A program made the translations under genes and the position numbers. Below are positions 21,288 to 29,480 of a DNA stretch of 29,480 nt, piece after piece. The stretch comes from Lingula anatina. Lineage: Eukaryota; Brachiopoda; Lingulata; Lingulida; Lingulidae. The notes beneath the pieces were generated by a model. The model worked only from the letters and a program-made list of their open reading frames with translations. It did no database searches and was not told where the DNA came from. Location: NCBI RefSeq assembly GCF_001039355.2, contig NW_019774903.1, forward strand, positions 288,728-318,207, in the 5' to 3' direction. Positions within the stretch are counted from its first letter, which is position 1, and every line of letters begins with the position of its first letter.

Positions 21288-24200
21288 AGCTTTTATTGCT
21301 TTCATTTTACAGGAGGGGTGCACCAAAAGTAGAAGCAGTGAATGCCCGCCTTATAAATGAAGATGATAGGTAAATGACAGTTGTGTATTTGTTTAATACT
21401 CATTGGAATAGCATGAGTATAATTAGGCCAAGTTACAATTAACCAAATGTTGTGAGCAGTTATAGTACAGTTGTTTTATCCAAGTAAATATATTTATTAG
21501 AGAATTGGGTGAAGTTGGTTTAGTATAATTGCAGAGAGATCCTAAATGGAATAAAAATGCATATTCAGAGGCATAGCCATATTCAGAGGCATAGCCATTG
21601 GCTTATTTTGTCAAATTTAAACATGGATTTGTATGCAATACTTAATTATCTAGCATAGGTTTTAAGTAAACATTTTAAGTCAAGTTATAAGTCTATCACA
21701 AATTGAAGTATTTTATTATTGAAAATTTGAATTTTTTCAAATCAGTTTTTCCATATGTGGATGTAGGAACAGGTACTCTCCAGTTTCAATCATTGTGTTA
21801 CAGTGTGTTTGAAGAAAATGGCAATAAGCTGGAAACCCGCCAGACCAGAGAAGAATATGAATTTATCCAAAATGAAAAGAAAAGGGCATTTTTTGAAGGA
21901 AGACAACAGCAACAGTCCACAAGTGTGAGGTCGAAAAGTGAGCCAGATGAAGGAACAAGGTACAGATTGATACAAAACCACCAGCCAAGGGAAAGGACAC
22001 AGTCACAAAAGCCTCCATCCCCAACTGCTGTAACTTCACCAAGGTCTGTATAATTGTCAGAAGTCACAGTTGGCTTTTATTGACATTGAGTATAATTATA
22101 TTATTGTGAATGGATTCTTAAAAATTCCTATATAATTTGTATTACATAATTTCATAACTTAAGTTGGATGCGGCAGTTTTCCCTTTCAATCTTCTTAGAT
22201 TCATTTCACAAAAATGGAAAAATAAGTGATAAAAATTACATGCACTACACCTTTAGTAGCAGCAGAAGGCAAACATGTATGAATAACAAATCTTTATCCT
22301 ATTAGTGTCCTTTTCATTGCCTATAAATTTTAACTTTGCCTTTCAAATGCCTTTTCAGGGACAACAAGGCTGAAAAAAGATTAACAAAAGATGTATACAC
22401 AGATCTATCAGCTGTTCCTACCAGACCTAGCAGAATCAGGGATAACCCTTTCACTAAACCTCCTCCTGCCCCACGCAATACCAATGGAAACAATTCTGTT
22501 TCTAACAGGTATACATCTAGTTCTATTGAAATCAATCGTACAATGCAGTTAGAAATTTAAAATAAAGTAATTTAAACCAGGAAAGTACAACAAGAAAAAT
22601 GTACAATTTTTTCTTGTAAAATTTTGGTTATTTAAAAGAAGAAGAGAATTCCACTGCAAATGTAACCACATTTCATATTATAAATCATTCTGTTAAAGAC
22701 AGTTATTAATATATGAATTTATCCAAAATCTGTGATTTCTTGATTTTATATTTCCAAATTCATGTTTAAATTTCACAACACAGCACATGAAATAATGTGT
22801 TATGTAAGACAGTCAACCCAGTTATTCAAGTTTTTTTGATTTATATTATTGTTTGCTCATCACTTTTTCTAGTGATCAGACCTACAGAGCCAGGCCATAT
22901 TCCAGGAGCATCAGTGCTGACACCTCTGCAAAAGTTAACGGTAAAACTAGTCCAGTGGAAGATCATCCTTTGAACACGTCATTGCAGTCTACAAAATCTT
23001 TTACAAGTCAGACATCTCGGTGAGCTTAATTATTTTGCAAACTGTTCTTGTCTTTCCAGTCACTTCATAATTTTAGATTTCATCACGAATTATATCAAAA
23101 ACTCATTATAATGCCATTTTTGATACATCTGTGGCAATAATTACCCGAAGCAAATTATCAGGCCTGTGCAAATTTGCTGTAAACTGCAATTCCTTCTTGC
23201 AAATTAGCAGCAATAAAATTTTTCTTGCAAACTTGTTGCTGCAAACTATTAATTTGCAGCAATATTGCTGCAAGCTTTTCATTTTGTTTAGGGTTCGCCA
23301 ATTTTGTTTAAATTCCAGTCCTTGTTACCTTACTGATTTTAGAATTATTACCCCTACATCACCTTACGGTAGAATAAACAAATGTTCTAAAGAAATAATA
23401 ATTCTGTCTATTTATCTGAATTTTCATCACATTTCTTATCCATCTAGTCCTGAAGACTAAGGCTTAATCTGAATGATATTGATATTTTTTTCAGAAAATC
23501 TGGTGCCATGTCTCCACGCTCTAATAAAAGCTGGTTGAATAATTCACATAATGAGTCCCTGTCATTCAAGCCTGCCAATCATAGGATTTCGTATGCACCA
23601 GAACAAGAGCCTGGTATGTAATATTAGGGACCATTCCCAGACCCTACCATACTAACTGGATTGATCTCCAAGGGGAATCTCACTAAATTGCAATCAACTT
23701 AAGCTGCTCAGATGTCTGTCACACCTATTGAAGCTGCTAGGGGGTAATTAATTATTGTTTAGCAGCTTCAGTAGGCATGCCAGACATCTAAGCCGCTTAT
23801 GCTGAAAGCAATTTAGTGAGAAATCCCTAGGAGATTGATCGATCCTGTTAGATCGATCTAGGTATGGGAACCCAGTCTTACACTAAATACTTGACACACT
23901 ATTCTTAATTTTTGGAAGTGCCTAGTGTGTGTTGTATTTTATGTATATCATTGAATGACTTAAACAAGATGACAGCATGATGATAACCTAACATTACCAG
24001 CATTGAGTAATTCAGTGGTCAATGCTTGCCACATGTACTAAGAAACAGATGTGCAAATTTGGTGCTGGACAAGTTTTGAAAAATTGGGAGGGGGTGGTTA
24101 AGATTTTTTGTCCAAACATAATGGTAGAAATTAGATTAATTATCTGTATCTGTAGATTTCATATTTGGATATCTAAATGTTCATTTGAACTAGTTTATGA

Positions 24201-25095
24201 GATCTAGATTAATTGAGTTACCAGAAGTGACATCTACCTTCCATTTGTCATGCCTCTAGGGACCAGTACCAGTAAAGGAGACATTGGAAGATACATGGGT
24301 AGCAATTCAGATATTGTCAATAACAGACCATCTCTGAACAGAAGTTCAAGTGTCGACTCTCAAATGGGTGGAATTAAACGATTCAGGTATATGTCAAAAT
24401 ACAGGTCTTTAATATGGATGGCATTTAATTTATAGTCATTTCCTGGGTAATTTTATTTTAATAAAAATGCTGAATGGAATCAGGATCAACTTGGCAATGT
24501 ATCATACTTCATTACACCGTTGCTTTAATTATAAAATGTTAAACCTTGAATAAAATTTACTGGTTTGGAGTGAGGCCCAAAAAAAACTTTGCATATAGGT
24601 TACAGAAAAAGAGTATAGCAAGATGCTGCTTGAAGTACTAAAATAATTACTCCTTTTTATAATTTTTTTCTTTACAGAACGATGGCCATATATAGAATCA
24701 TCAGCATATTCTTTATAGAAATATTTTTTCCCATGTTTATGTACCTGTATTTTCTAAATTGTTACATTTACAGATCAGAAACCTTTTTGAATCTGTGTGG
24801 TGCTAGTTACAATGACAGAAGGCCTAAAACAGTCACCAGCAATTACAAATCTACAGAGAACCTACCCGCCAGCAGTTCGTCATCAGTAAGCAGTGTGCGC
24901 CAAATGCATGAAAACAACCCAGTGGTGACCAGTCCTTACAGTAGGAGAACTAGAAATCAGTGGTTCGCTGGCAAAGGAAGCATAAAAGGGCTCATAAGTA
25001 CCTTTGAGGAACATGAGGACGAGCAAGGCCATGATAAACAACCAGACACCCAAAACAGACGTGCATTTGAAAGACAGACATCACTTCCAGAAAAG
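10024..25095 (+). CDS. TEX14: TEX14 orthologue, exons 1-19 (block A version)
   Basis: Exons: 10024-10043, 10515-10648, 10852-10966, 11844-12110, 13052-13163, 13755-13882, 14824-14928, 16667-16790, 18463-18632, 18956-19116, 20031-20254, 20703-20860, 21313-21369, 21804-22043, 22359-22508, 22873-23019, 23495-23613, 24260-24386, 24774-25095. All have AG/GT borders, phases agree throughout and they join into 960 codons. The start MAASVTELFHA follows CCA and opens directly into the ankyrin region. Identity rests on the order ankyrin repeats, then a degenerate kinase, and on TEX14-like stretches such as SAGGDLRLHD, SLGFGK, LLYERI and the HCS/NFD motifs. In vertebrates TEX14 is an inactive kinase that stabilises germ-cell intercellular bridges by blocking abscission through CEP55. 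Human TEX14 is about 1,500 residues, so the 3' end probably lies beyond the window. No GPPxxxY CEP55 motif occurs in these exons. Confidence 0.93.
10044..11843 (+). other. TEX14 introns 1-3
   Basis: Intron 1 carries an A-run and a 14-C homopolymer near 10294. Intron 3 (10967-11843) holds three imperfect tandem copies of CTGATAGATCTATATT at 11086-11136. No gene or RNA was recognised. Confidence 0.6.
10515..12110 (+). CDS. TEX14: TEX14 exons 2-4: ankyrin-repeat region
   Basis: Exons 2-4 encode residues about 7-179. Repeat 1 is residues 29-57 (GLEFLLHKAAGEGH...), repeat 2 is 59-90 (NQTPLFCAVLQ...LLEHGANPNE) and repeat 3 is 92-126 (TPVHLACRIG...LLSAGGDLRLHD). A fourth, partial unit starts DGETPQDWAM. 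The TPLF/TPVHLA and GA-N-P-N features are standard ankyrin signatures. The stretch from SAGGDLRLHD onward (WAM..., then KMLDFIEKTR) is close to my recollection of vertebrate TEX14. This region is a protein-interaction surface, and the partner is unknown here. Confidence 0.9.
12111..14823 (+). other. TEX14 introns 4-6
   Basis: AT-rich intron sequence around exons 5 and 6. An 83-codon ORF at 13474-13725 has no recognisable product and sits just ahead of exon 6. No transposon or RNA gene was recognised. Confidence 0.6.
13052..20254 (+). CDS. TEX14: TEX14 exons 5-11: pseudokinase domain
   Basis: Exons 5-11 encode residues 179-520. The domain keeps a worn glycine-loop region (SLGFGKIYFGSSG), the beta-3 lysine in VTVKRL (K271), a glutamate at the alpha-C position (E289, seven residues before LRHPN), APE (418-420) and the SDMYSF aspartate (D432). 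The catalytic HRD is HCS (365-367) and the metal-binding DFG is NFD (385-387), so both catalytic aspartates are gone. This is the TEX14 pattern of an inactive kinase. Exon 11 ends with a small tandem repeat, RRLAFEGNE followed by RRLTFE, coded by near-identical DNA at 20178-20221. Exon 5 adds a Ser-rich insert (SSHGSVSSSSDLSRS) before the glycine loop. Confidence 0.9.
14929..16666 (+). other. TEX14 intron 7
   Basis: A 1.7-kb intron. It has a C-run after AGAGAGAGA near 15630 and no other structure that I can name. Confidence 0.6.
16791..18462 (+). other. TEX14 intron 8
   Basis: A 1.7-kb AT-rich intron. Nothing was recognised. Confidence 0.6.
18633..20702 (+). other. TEX14 introns 9-11
   Basis: Apart from exons 10 and 11, no coding or repeat feature was recognised in this stretch. 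The splice sites flanking exons 9-12 are canonical. Confidence 0.6.
20703..25095 (+). CDS. TEX14: TEX14 exons 12-19A: low-complexity Ser/Arg/Pro-rich tail
   Basis: Residues 521-960 have no recognised domain. Exon 12 is basic and Pro-rich (KTPSPPRHR), exon 14 holds a charged, probably helical stretch (EEYEFIQNEKKRAFFEGRQQQQ), exon 15 has NPFTKPPPAPR, and exon 19 is Ser-rich (ASSSSSVSSVRQ) followed by an acidic run (FEEHEDEQG). Repeated RxxS/SxxR contexts suggest phosphorylation, which is inference. Exons 14-19 recur as block B at 25344-29049. Confidence 0.85.
21195..21292. repeat. (TA)n microsatellite with an N and duplicated flank
   Basis: A (TG)n(TA)n tract is followed by TATATGGAGCTT, an N at 21223, then about 62 bp of TA and TATATGGAGCTT again (21281-21292). 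The repeated flank on both sides of an ambiguous base suggests an imperfect assembly join inside intron 12. Confidence 0.85.
21561..21596 (+). repeat. 18-bp tandem duplication in intron 13
   Basis: ATATTCAGAGGCATAGCC is repeated twice head to tail without a mismatch. Confidence 0.9.
23254..23273. repeat. 20-bp perfect palindrome in intron 16A
   Basis: TTGCAGCAATATTGCTGCAA lies within a stretch rich in TTGCAGC/GCTGCAA words. Block B has a longer, diverged version of the same stretch near 26640-26760 in which the palindrome is damaged. Confidence 0.75.
23627..23877. mobile_element. 251-bp fold-back MITE, Harbinger-like, absent from block B
   Basis: Two arms of about 110 bp are inverted copies around a short centre (near 23745). 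The element starts GGGACC and is flanked by TTA on both sides. Block B has the unoccupied site with a single TTA (27294-27296), which defines the ends directly. A 3-bp TWA target duplication and GGG-type ends fit PIF/Harbinger. The half copy at 8043-8158 belongs to the same family. Confidence 0.85.
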
Positions 25096-25343
25096 GTAAA
25101 ATGTGTGCTTCACTGTGACATGCTTAGGTTACTGTGGAGAAGTGTGGAGAAAAAATAATATTGCTCTTAGAAAAACGCATTCTCTTATAGATTTTGGAGA
25201 AAAAAAAGATTCACTGATTAATCTTTTTCCTGAAAGTTTTTTTTTTCTTTTTTTTTTTTTTTTTTTGGGANTTGTTTCAAATCAGTTTTTCCATATGTGG
25301 ATGTAGGAACAGGAACTCTCCAGTTTCAATCATTGTGTTACAG

Positions 25344-28300
25344 TGTGTTTGAAGAAAATGGCAATAAGCTGGAAACCCGCCAGACCAGAGAAGAATATGA
25401 ATTTATCCAAAATGAAAAGAAAAGGGCATTTTTTGAAGGAAGACAACAGCAACAGTCCACAAGTGTGAGGTCGAAAAGTGAGCCAGATGAAGGAACAAGG
25501 TACAGATTGATACAAAACCACCAGCCAAGGGAAAGGACACAGTCACAAAAGCCTCCATCCCCAACTGCTGTAACTTCACCAAGGTCTGTATAATTGTCAG
25601 AAGTCACAGTTGGCTTTTATTGACATTGAAGATAATTATATTATTGTGAATGGATTCTTAAAAATTCCAGTATAATTTGTATTACATAATTTCATAACTT
25701 AAGTTGGATGCGGCAGTTTTCCCTTTCAATCTTCTTAGATTCATTTCACAAAAATGGAAAAATAAGTGATAAAAATTACATGCACTACACCTTTAGTAGC
25801 AGCAGAAGGAAAACATGTATGAATAACAAATCTTTATCCTATTAGTGTCCTTTTCATTGCCTATAAATTTTAACTTTGCCTTTCAAATGCCTTTTCAGGG
25901 ACAACAAGGCTGAGAAAAGATTAACAAAAGATGTATACACAGATCTATCAGCTGTTCCTACCAGACCTAGCAGAATCAGGGATAACCCTTTCACTAAACC
26001 TCCTCCTGCCCCACGCAATACCAATGGAAACAATTCTGTTTCTAACAGGTAAACAACTAGCTCTATTGAAATCAATTGTAAAATACAGTTAGAAATAAAA
26101 AATTAAGCATTTTTAAACAGGGAAAGTACAACAAGAGAAGTGTACAATATTTTCTTGTAAAATTTTGTTATTCAAAAGAAGAATATATAGAATTCCACTA
26201 CAATGTAACCCCATCTCATATTATTAATCATTCATGTTTAACTTTTACAACACAGCACATGCAATAATTTGTGCTGTAAGACAGTCAACCAAATTATACA
26301 TGTTTTCTGATTTATTTTATTGTTTGCTCATTGCTTTCTAGTGATCAGACCTACAGAGCCAGGCCATATTCTAGAAGCATCAGTGCTGACACCTCTGCAA
26401 AAGTTAACGGTAAAACTAGTCCAGTGGAAGAACATCCTTTGAACACGTCATTGCAGTCTACAAAATCTGTTACAAGTCAGACATCTCGGTGAGCTTAATT
26501 ATTTTGCAAACTGTTCTTGTCTTTCCAGTCACTTCATAATTTAAAATTTCATCACGAATTATATCAAAAAACTTGTTATAATGCCATTTTTGATACATCT
26601 ATGGCAATAATTACCCTAGTAAGCAAAATATCAGGCCTGCTGCAAATTTGCAGCTATTTTGCTGCAATATGGCTGAAAATTAGCCACAAATTTTTTCTTG
26701 CAAACTTGTTGCTGCAAACTTTAAATTTACAGCAATATTGCTGCAATTTTGCTGCAAGCTTTTCATTTTGTGAAGGGTTAGCCAATTTTTTTTAAATTCC
26801 AGTCCTTGTTACCATACTGATAATAGAATTAATTGACTTATTATTACTCCTTCGTCACCTTAGGGTAGAATAAACACACATTCTAAAAAAATATAACAAT
26901 TCAGTCTGTTTATATGAATTTTCATCAAAGGTACAAATCTCAAAAGCAGCACATTTTTATCCATCTGGTCCTGAAGACTTGAGACTTAATCTGAAGAGTA
27001 ATAATTGATATTATCATAAATGAAAATGATCAAACACAAGCTAAAAAACTTTCATGCTGTTAGCTAGGTGTTTGATAATTTTCATTTATGATCCAACTAT
27101 CCAGCTATTGAACATTTTTGCTCATTTATGGTATTGATATGTTTGGTTTTTTATTTTTTATTAGAAAATCTGGTGCCATGTCTCCACGCTCTAATAAAAG
27201 CTGGTTGAATAATTCGCATAATGAGTCCCTGTCATTCAAGCCTGCCAATCATAGGATTTCGTATGCACCAGAACAAGAGCCTGGTATGTAATGTTACACT
27301 AAATACTTGACGCACTATTCTTAATTTTCAGAAGTGTCTAGTGTATTTCACATTTATTATGGAATGACGTAAACAAAATGACAGCATGATAATAACCTAA
27401 CGTTACCAGGATTGAGGAATTCAGTGGTCAATGTTAGCTGCATGTACAAAGATACTGAGTGATGTGTAAATTTGGTGCTGGAGAAGTTTTAAAAATTGGG
27501 AAGGGGTTGGCTTGGTAGTTAGGATTCCTTGTCCAAACAAATCAGTAGAAATAAGATTAATTATCTGTATCTATAGATTTTATCTTTGGATAACTAAATG
27601 TTTATTTGAACTGAAAGTTAAGGAACAGGCTGTGTTGCGGATCCCACACCAAACAAACAAACAACGGGAAATGTTCACACTTTATTTCACGCACACACTG
27701 ACATGGACATGGTGAAACTAAAAATAACAAAATAATGAAAGATAAATACCAAACTAATTATACAAAATACACAAATATAACATAAATTGAATACGAATAT
27801 AAAAAGAAATAATAAATTAATTATAAGAAACGGAAATGTTGTGCAAATAATTAACAATAGAATTGAATACAATACGTACAGAGAAATGTGGCTTTCCCGT
27901 CCAAATGTTGATCCACAAATTTTGCCTACTAAAACTTCAGACTCGGCGACCTGAGCCTTCGCTCATCAAATACAACGTGGCCGCGCCCAGAACTACTGCA
28001 TACAGTATATATACAGAGTAAATGATTTGCATAATAATACAAAGCTGACTAATGATACGTTTGTAAACGCAAATTGTTGTCGTAAACGACAACAGGCTGA
28101 GATAAACATTGTAAGTGACATCTACCTTCCATTTGTCATGCCTGTAGGGACCAGTACCAGTAAAGGAGACATTGGAAGATACATGGGTAGCAATTCAGAT
28201 ATTGTCAATAACAGACCATCTCTGAACAGAAGTACAAGTGTAGATTCTCAAGTTGGTGGAATTAAACGATTCAGGTACGGTAAAAACTTGACGAAATTTT

Positions 28301-29049
28301 CAAGACCGATGAAGTTTTCAAGTTTTTAACGTATATGTCAGAATGCAGGTCTTTAATATCAGTCCCTGGCCTTGCTGATCATGGATGATATTTAATTTAT
28401 AGTCAATTCCTGGTTAATTTTATTTTAATCAAAATGCTGATTAGGATCAACTTGGCAATGTATCATACTTCATTACACTGTTGCTTTAATTATAAGATGT
28501 TTAACCTTGGATGAAATTTACTGGTTTGGAGTGAGGACAAAAAAACTTTGCATATAGGTTACAGAAAAGAGTATAGTGAGATGCTGCTTGAGGCACTTAA
28601 ATTATTGATTCTTTTCATATTTTTTCGTTACAAAAAGATGCTCATATATAAAATCATCAGCATATTCTTTATAGAAATGTTTTCCCCATGTTTGTGTACC
28701 TGTATTTTCTAACTGTTATATTTACAGATCAGAAACCTTTTTGAATCTGTGTGGTGCTAGTTACAACGACAGAAGGCCTAAAACAGTCACCAGCAATTAC
28801 AAATCTACAGAGAACCTACCCGCCAGCAGTTCGTCATCAGTAAGCAGTGTGCGCCAAATGCATGACAACAACCCAGTGGTGACCAGTCCTTACAGTAGGA
28901 GAACTAGAAATCAGTGGTTCGCTGGCAAAGGAAGCATAAAAGGACTCATAAGTACCTTTGAGGAACATGAGGACGAGCAAGGCCACGATAAACAACCAGA
29001 CGCCCAAAACAGACGTGCATTTGAAAGACAGACATCACTTCCAGAAAAG
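25344..29049 (+). CDS. TEX14: TEX14 exons 14B-19B, second copy
   Basis: Exons 25344-25583, 25899-26048, 26342-26488, 27165-27283, 28148-28274 and 28728-29049 have exactly the lengths (240, 150, 147, 119, 127, 322), phases and splice dinucleotides of block A. By eye there are 16 substitutions in 1,105 nt, with six amino-acid changes (D/E, F/V, S/T, M/V, E/D, T/A) and no indel. Exon 14 is identical. Both copies therefore look functional. The donor at 25095 is phase 0 but exon 14B needs phase 2, and joining them reads TGT GTT TGA. Skipping from the donor at 21369 to 14B keeps frame, as does a possible upstream acceptor (CTCTCCAG, start 25324). The alternative explanation is that B is the other allele joined by the assembler. 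Confidence 0.85.
27013..27092. repeat. 80-bp hairpin insertion in intron 16B
   Basis: 27013-27043 and 27061-27092 are inverted copies (ATCATAAATGAAAAT... and ...ATTTTCATTTATGAT) with a loop of about 17 bases. The corresponding intron of block A lacks it, so it was gained in B or lost in A. Confidence 0.8.
27633..28094 (-). mobile_element. Solo LTR, absent from block A
   Basis: The 462-bp insertion has TGTTG...CAACA ends and a 5-bp flanking repeat GGCTG (27628-27632 and 28095-28099), as expected for an LTR. The surrounding intron aligns with block A near 24190-24230, which lacks it. In minus orientation a TATATATA-type box (about 28006-28013) precedes an AATAAA signal (27681-27686), matching U3-R order. 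The right end is also a short palindrome (TGTTGTCGT..ACGACAACA, 28075-28094). There is no internal retroelement coding region, so it is a recombined solo LTR. The family is not assigned. Confidence 0.8.
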
Positions 29050-29295
29050 GTAAAATGTGTGCTTCACTGTGACATGCTTAGGTTACTGTGGAGAAGTGTG
29101 GAGAAAAAATAATATTGCTCTTAGAAAAACGCATTCTCTTATAGATTTTGGAGAAAAAAAAGATTCACTGATTAATCTTTTTCCTGAAAGTTTTTTTTTC
29201 TTTGGGGGGGGGGGGGGAGGGGGAGAGATCCTTTCTCAGGGAAAAAATTGATATAGGTACAAGCAGGTTTTATGGTAAAAGGACCAATTTTTCAG

Positions 29296-29393
29296 AAAAA
29301 GATACCTCTGTCCCTTTGCCTTTGCTGGCTATGTCCCTGTCCACATCAAGGAAGCAGTCTTTTGATGAAGGGTCAAAATGTCATGCCTTCTAG
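29296..29393 (+). CDS. TEX14: Possible next TEX14 exon, frame uncertain
   Basis: An acceptor TTTTTCAG precedes 29296 and a donor-like TAG/GTAAAA follows 29393. Joined in phase 0 from 29049, the frame is open to the donor but its composition is odd and Cys-rich. In another frame the segment reads like the rest of the tail (SLSTSRKQSFDEGSK) and stops at TAG 29391-29393. That frame would need a phase-2 join, for example to an acceptor at 29239/29240 (CTTTCTCAG). Either an exon is missing around the poly-T/poly-G run, or this is an alternative end, or it is not an exon. The sequence after 29394 is intron-like and cut by the window edge. Confidence 0.35.
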
Positions 29394-29480
29394 GTAAAAT
29401 AATAATGATTGGTCTCTTCAAAATGATTCAACTTTTTCTGAAATAACTTTCCTAATATTTTTCTCAAAAAAATAGATCAT

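Larger units (their letters stand above)
21735..25270 (+). repeat. Tandem block A (TEX14 exons 14-19 with introns)
   Basis: From TTTCAAATCAG to the poly-T run this 3.5-kb block is repeated directly as 25275-29203. The starting offset is 3,540 bp. The left boundary is sharp. The right boundary is a T-rich run ending at the N at 25271. It carries a MITE at 23627-23877 that block B lacks. Confidence 0.95.
25275..29203 (+). repeat. Tandem block B (second copy of exons 14-19 with introns)
   Basis: Direct repeat of 21735-25270. It is longer because of a solo LTR (27633-28094) and a hairpin insertion (27013-27092). The last 140 bp before the homopolymer (29050-29192) appear identical to 25096-25238. 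Beyond it the sequence becomes poly-G and then unique. Confidence 0.95.

Noticed and set aside
21798-22067. Minus-strand ORFs opposite TEX14 exon 14 (also 25338-25607)
   Set aside because: Antisense shadows of the coding exon, duplicated only because the exon is.
23131-23460. 109-codon ORF in TEX14 intron 16A
   Set aside because: The homologous intron in block B (26600-26990) has indels that destroy it, so it is not conserved coding sequence.

Overview
The window is animal nuclear DNA: long introns with GT/AG borders, C2H2 zinc-finger genes, several families of non-autonomous transposons, microsatellites, low GC and no operon structure. The main gene is recognisable as TEX14, known from vertebrates, and the transposon and intron style fits a highly polymorphic marine deuterostome invertebrate (an echinoderm is my best guess). 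The species cannot be fixed from the sequence.

Layout. 1-255: decayed zinc-finger remnant. 538-834: fold-back MITE. 871-2631 (minus): a 19-finger C2H2 protein. 2690-4957: shared 5' flank, a hAT-like element with a perfect 8-bp target duplication, a LINE 3'-end remnant and otherwise empty intergenic DNA. 4958-6652 (minus): a second, paralogous C2H2 protein with about 15 canonical fingers and a C-terminal tail carrying SUMO-type motifs. 6753-9740: its homologous 5' flank, then a dense patch of transposon debris. 9864-9915: promoter-like cluster. 10024-29480 (plus): a TEX14 orthologue that runs off the right edge.

TEX14. I could chain 19 exons (10024-25095) with consistent phase at every junction into 960 codons: ankyrin repeats, a pseudokinase domain in which HRD and DFG are replaced by HCS and NFD, and a Ser/Arg/Pro-rich tail. 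Vertebrate TEX14 is an intercellular-bridge protein of germ cells.

The most striking structure is a tandem duplication. The last six exons found (14-19) and their introns occur twice, in block A (21735-25270) and block B (25275-about 29203). By eye the exons differ at 16 of 1,105 positions with no indels, while the introns differ by many indels and by insertions private to one block: a Harbinger-like MITE in A, a solo LTR and a small hairpin in B. The A/B junction is a poly-T run beside an N. The canonical splice phase from A into B would hit a stop at once. The block is therefore either a real recent duplication with alternative use or, quite plausibly, two haplotypes joined end to end in the assembly.

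The two zinc-finger genes and TEX14 show no functional link. I found no new multi-gene system. The best leads are the A/B duplication, an invertebrate TEX14, and zinc-finger arrays in which the conserved core leucine is almost always cysteine.
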